Source: Reyranella sp. CPCC 100927
GTDB lineage: Bacteria > Pseudomonadota > Alphaproteobacteria > Reyranellales > Reyranellaceae
NCBI RefSeq assembly: GCF_007859315.1
Contig: NZ_VOHA01000011.1
Coordinates: forward strand, 1-64,000
Direction: 5' to 3'
Length of the DNA stretch: 64,000 nt
Shown here: positions 17,498 through 26,556 of the stretch, piece after piece
How positions within the stretch are numbered: position 1 is the first letter of the stretch
Layout of the letters: every line of letters starts with the position of its first letter
The notes under the pieces: generated by a model
Databases searched by the model: none
What the model was told of the DNA's origin: nothing
What the model saw: the letters and a program-made list of their open reading frames with translations, nothing else
Made by a program: the position numbers and the translations under genes

Positions 17498-18262
17498 ATG
17501 ATTGACGTTGAGTCGATGCGCCGAGGGGCGGCGCGGGTGGTCCTGACCCTGGGTCTGGCGTGCGGTGTCATCGCCGCCGGACATGCCAGCGATACCCTCT
17601 CTCCGGCAGCGTTGCAGGATGCGGCCAGCGCTTTTGACGAGGCCGCCTTGCGTGTGAACGACTCGCAGCCGGCCGACCTGGTGCGCTGGAGCGGCCCGAT
17701 TTTCCTCGCTGTCGCCGACGGCGATGGCATGCAGGCGATCGCGGCAGAGGTGGAAGCCTCGGTGCGGTCAATGGCCGCCATCGCGCGGGTGAGCGTCCAT
17801 CGCGTGAGCGTCAACGATTCGCGGCGCAATTTCCTGGTACGCCCGGCCGACACCGGCGGCCGGGTCGCGTGCCGCGCCAGCGTCTATTCGCAGTACGGCC
17901 GCATCGCCGGTGCCGAGGTCGAGGTCTATGTCGGTGGCCGCGGCTCGCTGACACGCTGCATCAACCATGAGGTGATGCATGCCTTCGGCTTCCGCTCGCA
18001 TGCACACGGCGCGCTCAGCATCCTGAGCTACAAGCAGGCGCGCCAGACCCAGCTGTCGGCGCTGGACCGCGTCATGCTGGAAACCCTGTACGATCCGCGC
18101 CTGCAACCCGGCATGCGGCCGGCCGAAGCCACCACGGCGGCGTGCACGGTGATCGGTGAAAAGCTGGGCCTGACGGCGCGCGACGCCACCATCCAATGCG
18201 GCGGCCGCGGCACCTCAGGCCGGCAGGTTGCCCTGTTCGGGCGGCGCGATCGCGATCAGTAG
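17498..18262 (+). CDS. Exported DUF2927-like protein with HExxH motif (copy 1)
   Basis: 254 residues, signal peptide with cleavage after about residue 30 (GHAS). The C-terminal part resembles DUF2927: a conserved Cys-Ile-Asn followed by HEVMH at 157-161 with GFRSHAHG after it, then SILSY, LSALDRVMLETLYDPRLQPGM. HExxH suggests a zinc-dependent peptidase of the zincin type, although characterised members are lacking. Four cysteines could form disulphides in the periplasm. Start at 17498 chosen over the ATG at 17516 because of a weak AGG site; not certain. The next gene is a paralogue, 155 bases on. Confidence 0.75.
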   Translation: MIDVESMRRGAARVVLTLGLACGVIAAGHASDTLSPAALQDAASAFDEAALRVNDSQPADLVRWSGPIFLAVADGDGMQAIAAEVEASVRSMAAIARVSVHRVSVNDSRRNFLVRPADTGGRVACRASVYSQYGRIAGAEVEVYVGGRGSLTRCINHEVMHAFGFRSHAHGALSILSYKQARQTQLSALDRVMLETLYDPRLQPGMRPAEATTAACTVIGEKLGLTARDATIQCGGRGTSGRQVALFGRRDRDQ

Positions 18263-18417
18263 AGCGCCGCGCCAGGCGGTACGATTTTGGACCGATTTCC
18301 GGGCGCGCGCTCTGTTAACCCGATTGATGAGCTTAGGATTCCCGTCTAACATTTTCTGATATTTCGCGTTTTTGTTCAGCTCACCGAATTTCTCAACAAA
18401 GCCATTTCGAGTCATCC

Positions 18418-19227
18418 ATGATGAGACTCGCCACCTGGGTGGCTTTTGCGATCGCCATTGCCTGTGGACCGTTGAAGCCGGCAGACGCCAGCGACGGCCC
18501 AGGCCACCTGTCGTTGGACGGCGTGGCGCGTGCCTTCGACGATGCGGCGCTGCGCGTCAACAACGCGCCAGCGACCGAGTTGGCACGCTGGACCGACCCG
18601 ATCTACCTGGCGCTCGCCGACGATGCTGGCATGGCCCCGATCGCCCCCGCCGCCGAAGCCGCCGTGCGCGCCCTGGCGGCCATCGCGGGGGTACCGGTCA
18701 CGCGCGTGGCCTGGCGGGATCGGCGGGTCAATTTCCGGATCCAGCCCGGCCAAGGCGACCGCGCCGGCAAATCGCCTTGCCGCTCCACCGTCGACTGGAC
18801 CGAGTCCGGGCGCATGGTGCGGGCCGAGATCTACGTCAACCTGGCCAACGCCGAGCGCATCACGCGCTGCATCAACCACGAGACCATGCATGGCTTCGGC
18901 TTCCGCTCCCATGCCCATGCCGCGCTCAGCGTGCTGAGCTACACCCACGCCGGGCAGGCCGAACTGACCGCCGTCGACACCATCCTGATCGAGACGCTGT
19001 ACGACCGGCGCCTCAAGCCCGGGATGCCGGCCGAGACGGCAGCACCGCTTGCCTGCAGCATCATCGCCGAGAAGATCGGCGCCACGGCGGCGGCGGCAAC
19101 GCTCTGCCCTGGCCGCGGCGCCACGGCCAAGCGTGGCCTGGCCGCGTTCGGCGGTCCGCGGTCGCTGGCCGATTCGCCGCCGACGCTACCCGCGCTGCAG
19201 CCCGGCTACCGCGGCGACGGCCTGTAG
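18418..19227 (+). CDS. Exported DUF2927-like protein with HExxH motif (copy 2)
   Basis: 269 residues, paralogue of the preceding gene and alike along its length: signal peptide to about residue 25 (ADAS), the same RVNDA/RVNNA block, CINHETMHGFGFRSHAHA with HETMH at 154-158, then LSVLSY and LYDRRLKPGM. It has an extra C-terminal tail of about 30 residues. The tail's last 42 bases overlap the 3' end of the convergent efflux outer membrane gene. The upstream 155 bases are AT-rich, like the leader of copy 1, so it may have its own promoter. Predicted periplasmic zincin-like protein; function unknown. Confidence 0.75.
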   Translation: MMRLATWVAFAIAIACGPLKPADASDGPGHLSLDGVARAFDDAALRVNNAPATELARWTDPIYLALADDAGMAPIAPAAEAAVRALAAIAGVPVTRVAWRDRRVNFRIQPGQGDRAGKSPCRSTVDWTESGRMVRAEIYVNLANAERITRCINHETMHGFGFRSHAHAALSVLSYTHAGQAELTAVDTILIETLYDRRLKPGMPAETAAPLACSIIAEKIGATAAAATLCPGRGATAKRGLAAFGGPRSLADSPPTLPALQPGYRGDGL

Positions 19228-20604
19228 CGGCCGGCCGTCGGCGTCCGACCAGCCACCGCCCAGCGCCTTGTAGAGATTGATCGCGGCGATGAAACGCGCC
19301 AGCTGGGCCTGGGTCAGCGCGTCGGCCGTCTCGACGGCGTTGCGTTGCGCATCGAGCACCGCCAGGAAATCGATGGCGCCGGTGTTGTAGCGCACATCCA
19401 GCAGCGCCAGTGCGCGGCGGGCCTGGGCGTCGGCCTCGCGGTCCAGCGCGATCGCGCGCTGGTTCAGCGTGCTGGCGTAGAGCGCATTCTCGACGTCGCG
19501 GAAGGCGGCGATCACGGCACCGTCGTAGAGCGCGACCTGCTCGCGGTAACGCGCGGCATCGAGCTTCTCCTGACCCGACAGGCGGCCGCCGGCCAGGATC
19601 GGTGCCGTCAGCGACCCGACGATCGACGCCACCGCGCTGCCGGGATTGAACAGCGCGCCCAACGCGTTGCTGGCCAGACCGCCGGCAGCCGTCAGCACGA
19701 TGCTGGGAAAGCGCGCGGCGTGCGAGGATTCCCAATCGCCATGCATCCCTCGCACGTTGGCCTCGCTGCGACGCAGATCGGGCCGGCGCAGCAACAGTTC
19801 GGACGGCAGGCCGGCCACGACAGGCGGCACACGCAGCTGCTGCAGCGAGCGGGTGGTGACGCTGAAACCCTCGGGATTGCGTCCCACCAGCACGGCCAGC
19901 GCCGCGATCGCCTGGTGTTCCGCCAGCTGCAGGTCAGGCAATGCTGCCTGCTGGCGGGCCGCGATGCTGCTCTGTTGCGCCAGTTCGACATCCGACGCGC
20001 TGCCCGCGTGGTCGCGCGTGCGCAGGATGCCCAGCATGCGCTGGGCGGTATCGATGGACTGTGCCATCTCGCGCTGACGATCGCGCAACGACAGGATCTG
20101 GAAGAACGTGGCGGCGACATCACCTTCCAGGGACAGCGCCATCGCCTGGCGGTCATAGACACTGGCCTCGACTCGCGCCCGTGCCGCGGACGCCGCGGCG
20201 CCGTACTTACCGAACAGGTCGATTTCGTACGATGCCTGCACGCCGGCGAAGAGGTCCTTCGACGTCGCCTTCTGCTCGCGCCCCGGCTCGAAACCGGCGC
20301 CCAGGGTGGGCCAGCGCGGCGCGCCCGCGATCCTGGCCCGCGCCGCCGCCTCGTCGATGCGAATGGCTGCGGCCTGCAGGTCGTGATTGTTGGTGCTCGC
20401 CTCCACGATCAGGGCATTCAGCTCATCGCTGCCGAAGGCCTGCCACCAGCGCGGATCGGGCCAGATGCCGGCGCCCGCCGCGCCGGCATCCCAGCCGTCC
20501 GGGGCCTGCGTAGCCGGCGGCTGGTAGGACGGCACCGTCGTGCAGGCGGATACGACGATGGCCAGGGCGAGTACGCCCGCCGCGCGCAGGAGCATGATTT
20601 TCAT
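19186..20604 (-). CDS. Outer membrane factor lipoprotein, NodT family (TolC-like)
   Basis: 472 residues. Lipoprotein signal with lipobox VVSAC (Cys about residue 21), then two OEP domains of long helices with the family pattern ending YKALGGGW near the C-terminus. Such proteins trimerise into an outer membrane channel docking on a periplasmic adaptor. The ATG at 20604 overlaps the stop of macB by one base (TGATG), implying translational coupling. It is the third gene of a MacA-MacB-OMF operon. Its 3' end overlaps the convergent DUF2927-like gene by 42 bases. Confidence 0.92.
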   Translation of the reverse strand: MKIMLLRAAGVLALAIVVSACTTVPSYQPPATQAPDGWDAGAAGAGIWPDPRWWQAFGSDELNALIVEASTNNHDLQAAAIRIDEAAARARIAGAPRWPTLGAGFEPGREQKATSKDLFAGVQASYEIDLFGKYGAAASAARARVEASVYDRQAMALSLEGDVAATFFQILSLRDRQREMAQSIDTAQRMLGILRTRDHAGSASDVELAQQSSIAARQQAALPDLQLAEHQAIAALAVLVGRNPEGFSVTTRSLQQLRVPPVVAGLPSELLLRRPDLRRSEANVRGMHGDWESSHAARFPSIVLTAAGGLASNALGALFNPGSAVASIVGSLTAPILAGGRLSGQEKLDAARYREQVALYDGAVIAAFRDVENALYASTLNQRAIALDREADAQARRALALLDVRYNTGAIDFLAVLDAQRNAVETADALTQAQLARFIAAINLYKALGGGWSDADGRPLQAVAAVAGLQRG

Positions 20605-22574
20605 CACTCGGCCCCCAGGGCGACCACCGGGTCCAGGCGCGCCGCCTTGCGCGCCGGCAGGTAGCCAAAGACGAGCCCGGTGAAGAAGGCGCAGGCGAAG
20701 GCCACCAGCATGGGCCACAGCGCCACCACCACGGGCTGGCCCAGCCGGGAGAACAGCCAGGCGAAGCCGACGCCCAGCGCCACACCGACCACGCCGCCGA
20801 TGGCGCAGACCACCAGGGCCTCGGTATTGAACTGCAGCATGATGTTGAGACGCCGGGCACCGGTGGCCATGCGGATACCGATTTCGCGGGTCCGCTCCGT
20901 CACGCTCACCAGCATGATGTTCATCACGCCGATGCCGCCGACGACCAGCGATATGGCGGCGATGGCGGCCAGCAGCAGGGTGAGCGTGTTGGCGGTCTGG
21001 CTGGCGGTCGCCAGCACCGACGCCATGTTGCGGATCTGGAAGTCCTCGCTGCCGTGGCGGGCCACCAGCGCCTGCCGTACGGCCTCCTGCACCTGGTCGA
21101 TGCGCTTCACGTCGCGCACGTCGACCGTGATCGAGCGCAGATAGCGCTGGCCCTGCAGGCGCAGGCGGCCGGTCGTGATGGGCACGAACACGAGGTCATC
21201 CTGGTCGACGCCGTGCGGCGTGGCACCCTTGGCCGACATCACGCCGATCACCTGGAACGGCACGTTGTTGAGCAGCACGTAGGTGCCGATCGGGTCCTTG
21301 CCGGCCGGATACAGGTTGCGCGCCACCGTCTGTCCCAGCACCGCCACCGGCGCGTAGCGCTGCACGTCGCCCCTGGTGAAGAAGCTGCCCGCCGCCAGCG
21401 GCCAGCTGCGCGCCTGCGGGATGCCGGCGCCGGTCGCGGTCGCCGACGTCGTGTAGTCGGCATTGCCGTAGCGGATCGTGACCTGGACCCCGAACTCGGG
21501 GATCGCCGAGAGCACGCCGTCGAGACCGGCCAGCGCCTCGGCGTCCGCGGCCACCAGGGTGGCCGGCGTCGCGCCTGAATTACGCAGGTTGGGCGCACCC
21601 GGCCGCACCAGCAGCAGGTTGCTGCCCATCGAAGCGATGTTGTGCAGGACCTCGCGCTTGGTGCCGTCGGCCACCGCCACCAGGGTGACCACCGAGGCGA
21701 CGCCGATCACGATTCCCAGCAGCGTCAGCGCGGTGCGAAAGATGTTGGTGCGCAACGACCGCAGCGCCATCTTCGCGGCCGCGGCGATGTCGTCCATGAC
21801 CGGCAGCCGTGCCCGCTGGCGCAGCACCACGCGCGGATCCGGCGCGAAGACGCGGCCCGCGGGTTGCGTCCGCTCCGTGGCCTGCTGGTCGCGTACGATC
21901 AGGCCGTCGCGCAGCTCGATGATGCGGTCGGCGCGGTTGGCGACGGTCTGGTCGTGGGTGATCAGCACCACGGTATGGCCCGCCTGATGCAGGCCCTTGA
22001 GCTGTCGCAGGACCTCGGCACCGTTGCGGCTGTCGAGCGCGCCGGTCGGCTCGTCGGCGAGGATGACCTTGCCGCCGTTCATCAGCGCGCGGGCGATGCT
22101 GACACGCTGCTGCTCGCCGCCCGACAGCTGGCGCGGCCGGTGATCGCCGCGCGCCGCCAGTCCCAGCATGTCGAGCAACTCGACGGCGCGCGCGCTGCGC
22201 TCGCGGCGCGACAGGCCGGCGTAGATCGCCGGAATCTCGACGTTCTCGGCCGCCGTCGCGGTGGCCAGCAGGTTGTACTGCTGGAAGATGAAGCCCAGCG
22301 CCTCGCGGCGCAGCACCGCCTGGCTGTCGGCATCGAGCGCCGCCACTTCGCGACCGGCAAAGCGGTAACTGCCGGATGTCGGCCGGTCGAGACAGCCGAG
22401 GATATTCATCAGGGTCGATTTGCCGGAGCCCGATGCACCCATGATGGCGACGAACTCGCCGGCGCGGATCGACAGCGTCACACCCTTCAGCACGTCGATG
22501 GTCATGCTGCCGCGCACGAACTGCTTGCGCACGTCACGCAGATCGATCAGCGGCGGGTCGATCGTGTCGGTCAT
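20604..22574 (-). CDS. macB: MacB-type ABC efflux ATPase/permease
   Basis: 656 residues. An N-terminal ATPase (about 1-235) shows Walker [10 protein letters not shown], signature LSGGEQQR, Walker [12 protein letters not shown] and the switch His of LITHD. After a linker, a first membrane span (about 275-300) leads to a large periplasmic domain and three C-terminal spans of the FtsX type. MacB works as a mechanotransmitter that expels macrolides, peptides or lipids from the periplasm through MacA and an outer membrane channel. Start at 22574 assumed; a GTG at 22601 would extend it by nine residues into macA. Confidence 0.93.
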   Translation of the reverse strand: MTDTIDPPLIDLRDVRKQFVRGSMTIDVLKGVTLSIRAGEFVAIMGASGSGKSTLMNILGCLDRPTSGSYRFAGREVAALDADSQAVLRREALGFIFQQYNLLATATAAENVEIPAIYAGLSRRERSARAVELLDMLGLAARGDHRPRQLSGGEQQRVSIARALMNGGKVILADEPTGALDSRNGAEVLRQLKGLHQAGHTVVLITHDQTVANRADRIIELRDGLIVRDQQATERTQPAGRVFAPDPRVVLRQRARLPVMDDIAAAAKMALRSLRTNIFRTALTLLGIVIGVASVVTLVAVADGTKREVLHNIASMGSNLLLVRPGAPNLRNSGATPATLVAADAEALAGLDGVLSAIPEFGVQVTIRYGNADYTTSATATGAGIPQARSWPLAAGSFFTRGDVQRYAPVAVLGQTVARNLYPAGKDPIGTYVLLNNVPFQVIGVMSAKGATPHGVDQDDLVFVPITTGRLRLQGQRYLRSITVDVRDVKRIDQVQEAVRQALVARHGSEDFQIRNMASVLATASQTANTLTLLLAAIAAISLVVGGIGVMNIMLVSVTERTREIGIRMATGARRLNIMLQFNTEALVVCAIGGVVGVALGVGFAWLFSRLGQPVVVALWPMLVAFACAFFTGLVFGYLPARKAARLDPVVALGAE

Positions 22575-22585
22575 GAGGGCGCCGC

Positions 22586-23743
22586 TCACAGACGGGGCCA
22601 CTTGAAACGGAACGTGGTGGCGCTGTCACCCGGGACACTGGTGCCCGCGTCCGGCACGATGACCCGTTCGCCCGGCGCCACGCCGGACTTGATCTCCGCC
22701 GTCACGCGATTGCTGACGCCGACCTCGACATGGCGCAGCACGCGCTTGCCGTCCGGCTGGACCACCTCCAAGGTGACATCGCCGGCACCGGGACCATCGG
22801 ATATGCGCAGGGCCGCCGCCGGTACCACCAGCACATCCTGTGCCTGCCGGATCCGGAAGAAGACCTGTGCGCTCATGGAGGGCAGCAACGCCTTGTCGCG
22901 ATTGTCGACATCGAACAGCGCGTTGTAGAGGACGACGTTGTTGACGATCTCCGGCGTCGGCAGGATCTGCCGCAGCGTGCCGCTCCAGCGCCGGTTGGGC
23001 CGGCCCAGGGTCGTGAAGTACGCGTCCATGCCCTCGGTGAGCTTGGGGATGTCCGCCTCCGACACCTGGGTCCACACGGTCATGGTGTCGAGATTGGCGA
23101 TGCGCAGGATGACAGGTGCCGTCTGGGTGGCATTGAGCGTCTGGCCCTGGCGCGCCGTCAGCGACACCACGGTGCCGGCCATCGGCGCATGGATCAGGGT
23201 GTACTGCAGGCTGGCCTCGTCGGCGCCAAGGTTGGCCCGGGTCTGGCGGATCTGGGCCTCCAGCGCCGACACTTCGGCGCTGTTCTGCTCCAGCGCCGTG
23301 ACGGCGGCGTCGTAGGCCTCCTGGCTGGTGGCCCGCGCCGGCAGCATCTCCTTCTGGCGCTCGAGCTGCCGATCGAGCAGGTGCCGGCCGGCGGTCTTGA
23401 GCCGCAGCTGCGCCTCGAGATTCTCCAGCGCGGCGCGGTCGGCGGTGACCCTGGCCTGATACAGGGTCGGCTCGATCTCGGCGACCAGCTGGCCCTGCAT
23501 CACCCGGTCGCCGATCGCGACGTGGATCGCCTGCAGCTGACCCGACACCTGCACCCCGACATCGACATATTGCGATGGCTGGAGCGAACCCAGCGCGGTG
23601 ACGACGTCCTCGACATTGCCGCGCACGACGGGCGCCGTGTCATGGCGCGCGGCCGGTTCGCCCGCCGCCAGCGACGGCGGCGCCACGATGCCGGCTGTCG
23701 CCAGCATCAGAACGACGATCACGCCAATCGACTGCTGCCGCAT
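22586..23743 (-). CDS. macA: MacA-type periplasmic adaptor (HlyD family)
   Basis: 385 residues. Signal peptide (residues 1-28, PPSLAAG), a barrel-sandwich/biotinyl-lipoyl segment ([18 protein letters not shown]), a long alpha-hairpin with LEAQIR-type coiled coil, and the second lipoyl half ([12 protein letters not shown]), followed by beta-barrel and membrane-proximal domains. It joins MacB to the outer membrane factor. First gene of the operon, 11 bases upstream of macB. GAGCGAG lies before the ATG at 23743. Regulation unknown. Confidence 0.92.
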   Translation of the reverse strand: MRQQSIGVIVVLMLATAGIVAPPSLAAGEPAARHDTAPVVRGNVEDVVTALGSLQPSQYVDVGVQVSGQLQAIHVAIGDRVMQGQLVAEIEPTLYQARVTADRAALENLEAQLRLKTAGRHLLDRQLERQKEMLPARATSQEAYDAAVTALEQNSAEVSALEAQIRQTRANLGADEASLQYTLIHAPMAGTVVSLTARQGQTLNATQTAPVILRIANLDTMTVWTQVSEADIPKLTEGMDAYFTTLGRPNRRWSGTLRQILPTPEIVNNVVLYNALFDVDNRDKALLPSMSAQVFFRIRQAQDVLVVPAAALRISDGPGAGDVTLEVVQPDGKRVLRHVEVGVSNRVTAEIKSGVAPGERVIVPDAGTSVPGDSATTFRFKWPRL

Positions 23744-23880
23744 GCCAAGCTCGCTCCATGACCTCAGCGGGCATGTAGGCAGCGAACCTGACAACAGCCT
23801 TGATCACCCCGAATTGATGCGGTGGCTCCGCGTGACGGCAGGCTGACCGTCGTACGAGAGCGCATCGGTTTCAAGCCCAC

Positions 23881-23963
23881 GCTGTCATCCCGAGCGTAGC
23901 GAGGGATCTTCCCGGCCGCGAGCCTAACGCTGAAAGATCCCTCGCTACGCTCGGGATGACAGC
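23881..23963. repeat. Interspersed palindrome, family A (perfect arms)
   Basis: Arms beginning GCTGTCATCCCGAGCGTAGC at the left and ending in its exact complement at 23963 surround a centre of about 20 bases. It occupies the gap between the divergent start of macA and the end of the msrQ-like gene (285 bases, nothing else seen). Confidence 0.85.
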
Positions 23964-24028
23964 GTGAGCGTATGACGTCACAGGCTGTCAGGACGACGGA
24001 GGCCGATTCCGTCAGCGCATAAACCGCC

Positions 24029-24910
24029 TCAGGGCGATCGCAGTTCGTTCGACAGGTTGCCGGTGTCGATGCGCGGGCGCGCTGCGGTGCGCGTCCAGTC
24101 GCGCCGCGCGGCGGCCGCGGCGGCGACGGCAAGGCCGATCGCGAGCACGATCCAGGCTGGCCGGATGCTGGGCGAGAACATCAGGTTGGCAGCCAGAACC
24201 CGGGTCGGATCGACGCCGAGCTTGATCCAGTAGTAGATCGACTCGCCGATGGCCGTGCCGGCGGTCGCCAGCACCGTCAGCAGCAACGGCCACCAGTCCG
24301 CCAGGCGGCCCTCCCAGCGGCCGCGCCAGACCACCACGCGATACGCCATCAGCCAGACGAACAGCCCGGCCATCACCCAGGGCTCGTTCACGTTGAACTT
24401 GGTCTGCATGAAGAAGTGCACGACCGACAGCAGCGCCGCGGCGTAGACCAGCTGATGCAGCCGCCGCCAGCGCCGGCCGCCCAGGCGACGCACCATGCCG
24501 TCGGTCGAGGTGATCGCCATGGCGGTCAGCACCAGCAGCGAGATGAAGCCGATGGCGAGGTAGATGCGCGACACGATCTCCAGCGCCACCTTGCGCAGGT
24601 CCAGCGACTCGTCGGCGATGTAGAGGCAAAGATGAACGGCGGCATAGGCAAAGGCGGCGACACCGACCATGCGCCTGATCTGCATCAGGCGCGGCCAGCG
24701 CAGCAGGCGACGGCCCGGCGTGATGGCCAGCGAGATCAGGATCAGCTTCAGGGTCCAGTTGCCGACCTGGTGGATCGCCTCGTTGAGCGCGCGCGGCCCC
24801 AGGGCGCCGCTGACGTAGCGTTCGGCGATCACGGCGGCCGGTACGAAGAGAAGGATGAAGACGGCGAGCTTGAAGGGCGAGAACCGTCCGGCAGGATCAA
24901 ACCACGGCAT
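24029..24910 (-). CDS. msrQ: MsrQ-like haem-binding membrane subunit (YedZ family)
   Basis: 293 residues with six central membrane spans forming a ferric-reductase-like domain, plus an extra C-terminal span. Conserved histidines in spans (AVHLCLYI, LHQLVYAAALLSVVHFF) fit haem b ligands. MsrQ passes electrons from the quinone pool or flavin reductase to MsrP, which repairs oxidised methionines in periplasmic proteins. msrP normally adjoins it; none is in this window, so MsrP must be elsewhere or this is a related ferric-reductase-like protein. The ATG at 24910 heads a monocistronic unit. Confidence 0.85.
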   Translation of the reverse strand: MPWFDPAGRFSPFKLAVFILLFVPAAVIAERYVSGALGPRALNEAIHQVGNWTLKLILISLAITPGRRLLRWPRLMQIRRMVGVAAFAYAAVHLCLYIADESLDLRKVALEIVSRIYLAIGFISLLVLTAMAITSTDGMVRRLGGRRWRRLHQLVYAAALLSVVHFFMQTKFNVNEPWVMAGLFVWLMAYRVVVWRGRWEGRLADWWPLLLTVLATAGTAIGESIYYWIKLGVDPTRVLAANLMFSPSIRPAWIVLAIGLAVAAAAAARRDWTRTAARPRIDTGNLSNELRSP

Positions 24911-25041
24911 TCAGTCAGCGTACCTCTGTTCAACAGCGATATGGCCGATGGCGCCGGTGCGAACGATACACAGTTCGCGCTCCCGCCTTCACCATTGTGT
25001 GAGAGTTTTCCTCACTACGCCGTGCAGTGTTCCGAACGCCA

Positions 25042-25392
25042 TCAAGCGGCGGCGGCGGTCCGGCTCTTGGCTGCCAGCCGGCGCTGATGGCCCTTGCCCC
25101 ACTGCGCAAGCCCGACCACGGCGGCGTTCAGGGTCGTGCCGTACTCGGTCACCGAATACTCGACCTTTAGCACGGCACCGGGAAAGACTTCGCGGCGCAC
25201 CAGGTCGTCGGCTTCCATCTCGCGCAACTGCTGCGCCAGGACCTTCTCGCTGATGCCCGGCAACCGGCGCTTGAGTTCGCCGAAGCGCCGCGGCTTGAGA
25301 TGGATCTCCCACAGGATGTGGGTCTTCCATTTGCCGCCGATCGCACCGAGCGCGGCGTCAAAGCCACAATCAACAAGCTGCGGTTGCGTCAT
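25042..25392 (-). CDS. HxlR-type regulator, divergent from imine-reductase-like gene
   Basis: 116 residues, a complete HxlR domain with the sensing cysteine in DCGFDAALGAIGGKW (Cys9), the recognition helix region RLPGISEKVLAQQLREME and wing EYSVTEYGTTL. GGAGC lies 8 bases before the ATG (the CATCGAGATCGCTCC region in + orientation). It is divergent from an oxidoreductase 138 bases away, the classic layout for HxlR control of a redox enzyme. Confidence 0.9.
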   Translation of the reverse strand: MTQPQLVDCGFDAALGAIGGKWKTHILWEIHLKPRRFGELKRRLPGISEKVLAQQLREMEADDLVRREVFPGAVLKVEYSVTEYGTTLNAAVVGLAQWGKGHQRRLAAKSRTAAAA

Positions 25393-25422
25393 CGAGATCG
25401 CTCCTTACCTGGCGGTCAGCGC

Positions 25423-25440
25423 TTACTTTATAGTGCGTAA
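25423..25440. promoter_or_regulatory. Candidate HxlR operator: TTAC-N10-GTAA
   Basis: An interrupted palindrome, TTAC at 25423-25426 and GTAA at 25437-25440, lies in an AT-rich stretch between the HxlR gene and the divergent oxidoreductase. Its position and spacing fit an HxlR-family binding site (GTAC/GTAA half sites). The palindrome is seen; binding is inferred. Confidence 0.4.
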
Positions 25441-25530
25441 TTTACAGGGCGAGAAAGCCCGACTTATCACTCGGCAACACCCATGGGGGACCCGGCGACG
25501 CATCGCTGCCCGGTACAGGAGTTGCCCGCA

Positions 25531-26403
25531 ATGACGACAATCTGTGTCTTTGGCGCCGGACGCATGGGCTCTGCGCTGGCCCGCGCCTTCCTGAAAGCCG
25601 GATATGAGACCCGCGTGTGGAATCGCACGCCGGAGCGCTGCAGGCCGCTGGCCGATCTCGGTGCCCGCATCGCCGCTTCGCTCGACGAAGCCGTGGCCGC
25701 ATCCGACATCGTCGTCGTCAATGTCCTCGACTACGCCGCCGCCGATACCCATCTGCAATCGCCCGCCGTGAGCCGCGCACTCGGCGGCAAGCTGCTGGTG
25801 CAACTGACATCGGGTTCTCCCGACCAGGCGCGCCAGACGGCCGCGTGGGCCGACCGTCACGACATTCGCTACCTGGACGGCGCGATCATGGCGACACCGA
25901 ACGTCATCGGCGAGCCCTTCGCAACGATCCTCTACGCCGGCGACCGCCCGACATTCGACGTGAACAAGGCCGTGTTCGACGTGCTGGGCGGCAACATGGT
26001 TCATGTGGGCGACAATGTCGGTCACGCATCGGCGCTCGATATCGCGCTGCTCAGCGCGCTGTGGGGGAAGCTGTTCGGCACACTGCAGGCCATCACCGTC
26101 TGCCAGGTCGAGGGAATCGCGCTGGACGCCTATGCCCACCATCTGCAGCCTTTCACGAAGATCATCCTGGACGCGACGGACGACCTGATCGCGCGGGCGC
26201 GCGAGCGGCGCTACCGTGGCGACGACGACACCTTGGCGTCCATCGCAGCGCACCACGGCGCTTTCCAGCACCTGATGTCGCTATGCAGCGAGCGGCAGCT
26301 GAACCGCGCCCTGCCGGATGCTTTCGACGGCATCTTCAGGGCCGCCATCGCCGCCGGCCACCTGCACGACGACTTCGCCGCGCTCGTCCCGTTCATGCGC
26401 TGA
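25531..26403 (+). CDS. Imine reductase-like NAD(P)-dependent oxidoreductase
   Basis: 290 residues. An N-terminal Rossmann fold has GAGRMGSALA (about residues 8-17) and WNRTPERC, the NADPH-selecting segment. The central LDGAIMATPNVIG motif and QLTSGSPDQAR are characteristic of imine reductases/reductive aminases, and an Asp near residue 170 (LDIALLSALWG) is at the usual proton-donor place. Family members reduce cyclic imines; others are beta-hydroxyacid dehydrogenases. The ATG at 25531 follows AGGAG. Probably controlled by the divergent HxlR regulator. Confidence 0.85.
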   Translation: MTTICVFGAGRMGSALARAFLKAGYETRVWNRTPERCRPLADLGARIAASLDEAVAASDIVVVNVLDYAAADTHLQSPAVSRALGGKLLVQLTSGSPDQARQTAAWADRHDIRYLDGAIMATPNVIGEPFATILYAGDRPTFDVNKAVFDVLGGNMVHVGDNVGHASALDIALLSALWGKLFGTLQAITVCQVEGIALDAYAHHLQPFTKIILDATDDLIARARERRYRGDDDTLASIAAHHGAFQHLMSLCSERQLNRALPDAFDGIFRAAIAAGHLHDDFAALVPFMR

Positions 26404-26468
26404 GGCGTCGGCCGCTTCTGCCCTCCCCGGCCTGCCGGGCGGGCCGCGCCCGCGGGAAGGGATTTCCA

Positions 26469-26508
26469 CAGTCACGCGTACGTCAAGACATGGTCATGCG
26501 ATGGTTAA
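26469..26508 (+). promoter_or_regulatory. Four-unit Pho-box-like direct repeat array
   Basis: GTCA occurs at 26471, 26482 and 26493 and GTTA at 26504: exactly 11 bases apart each time. In 7+4 register the units read CAGTCAC, ACGTCAA, TGGTCAT, TGGTTAA. PhoB sites are direct repeats of a 7-base CTGTCAT-like half with a 4-base spacer, so spacing and core match. The array ends 48 bases before the start of a phytase/phosphatase gene, which supports phosphate-starvation control. No biochemical evidence is available here. Confidence 0.6.
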
Positions 26509-26556
26509 GCATTGCCGCGATCCTCGGTACGGGCCGTCCACCGGGGAGATCATGTG

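Noticed and set aside
19186-23743. MacAB operon as a siderophore or peptide-antibiotic export system
   Set aside because: No biosynthetic or precursor genes adjoin; only general MacAB efflux can be supported.
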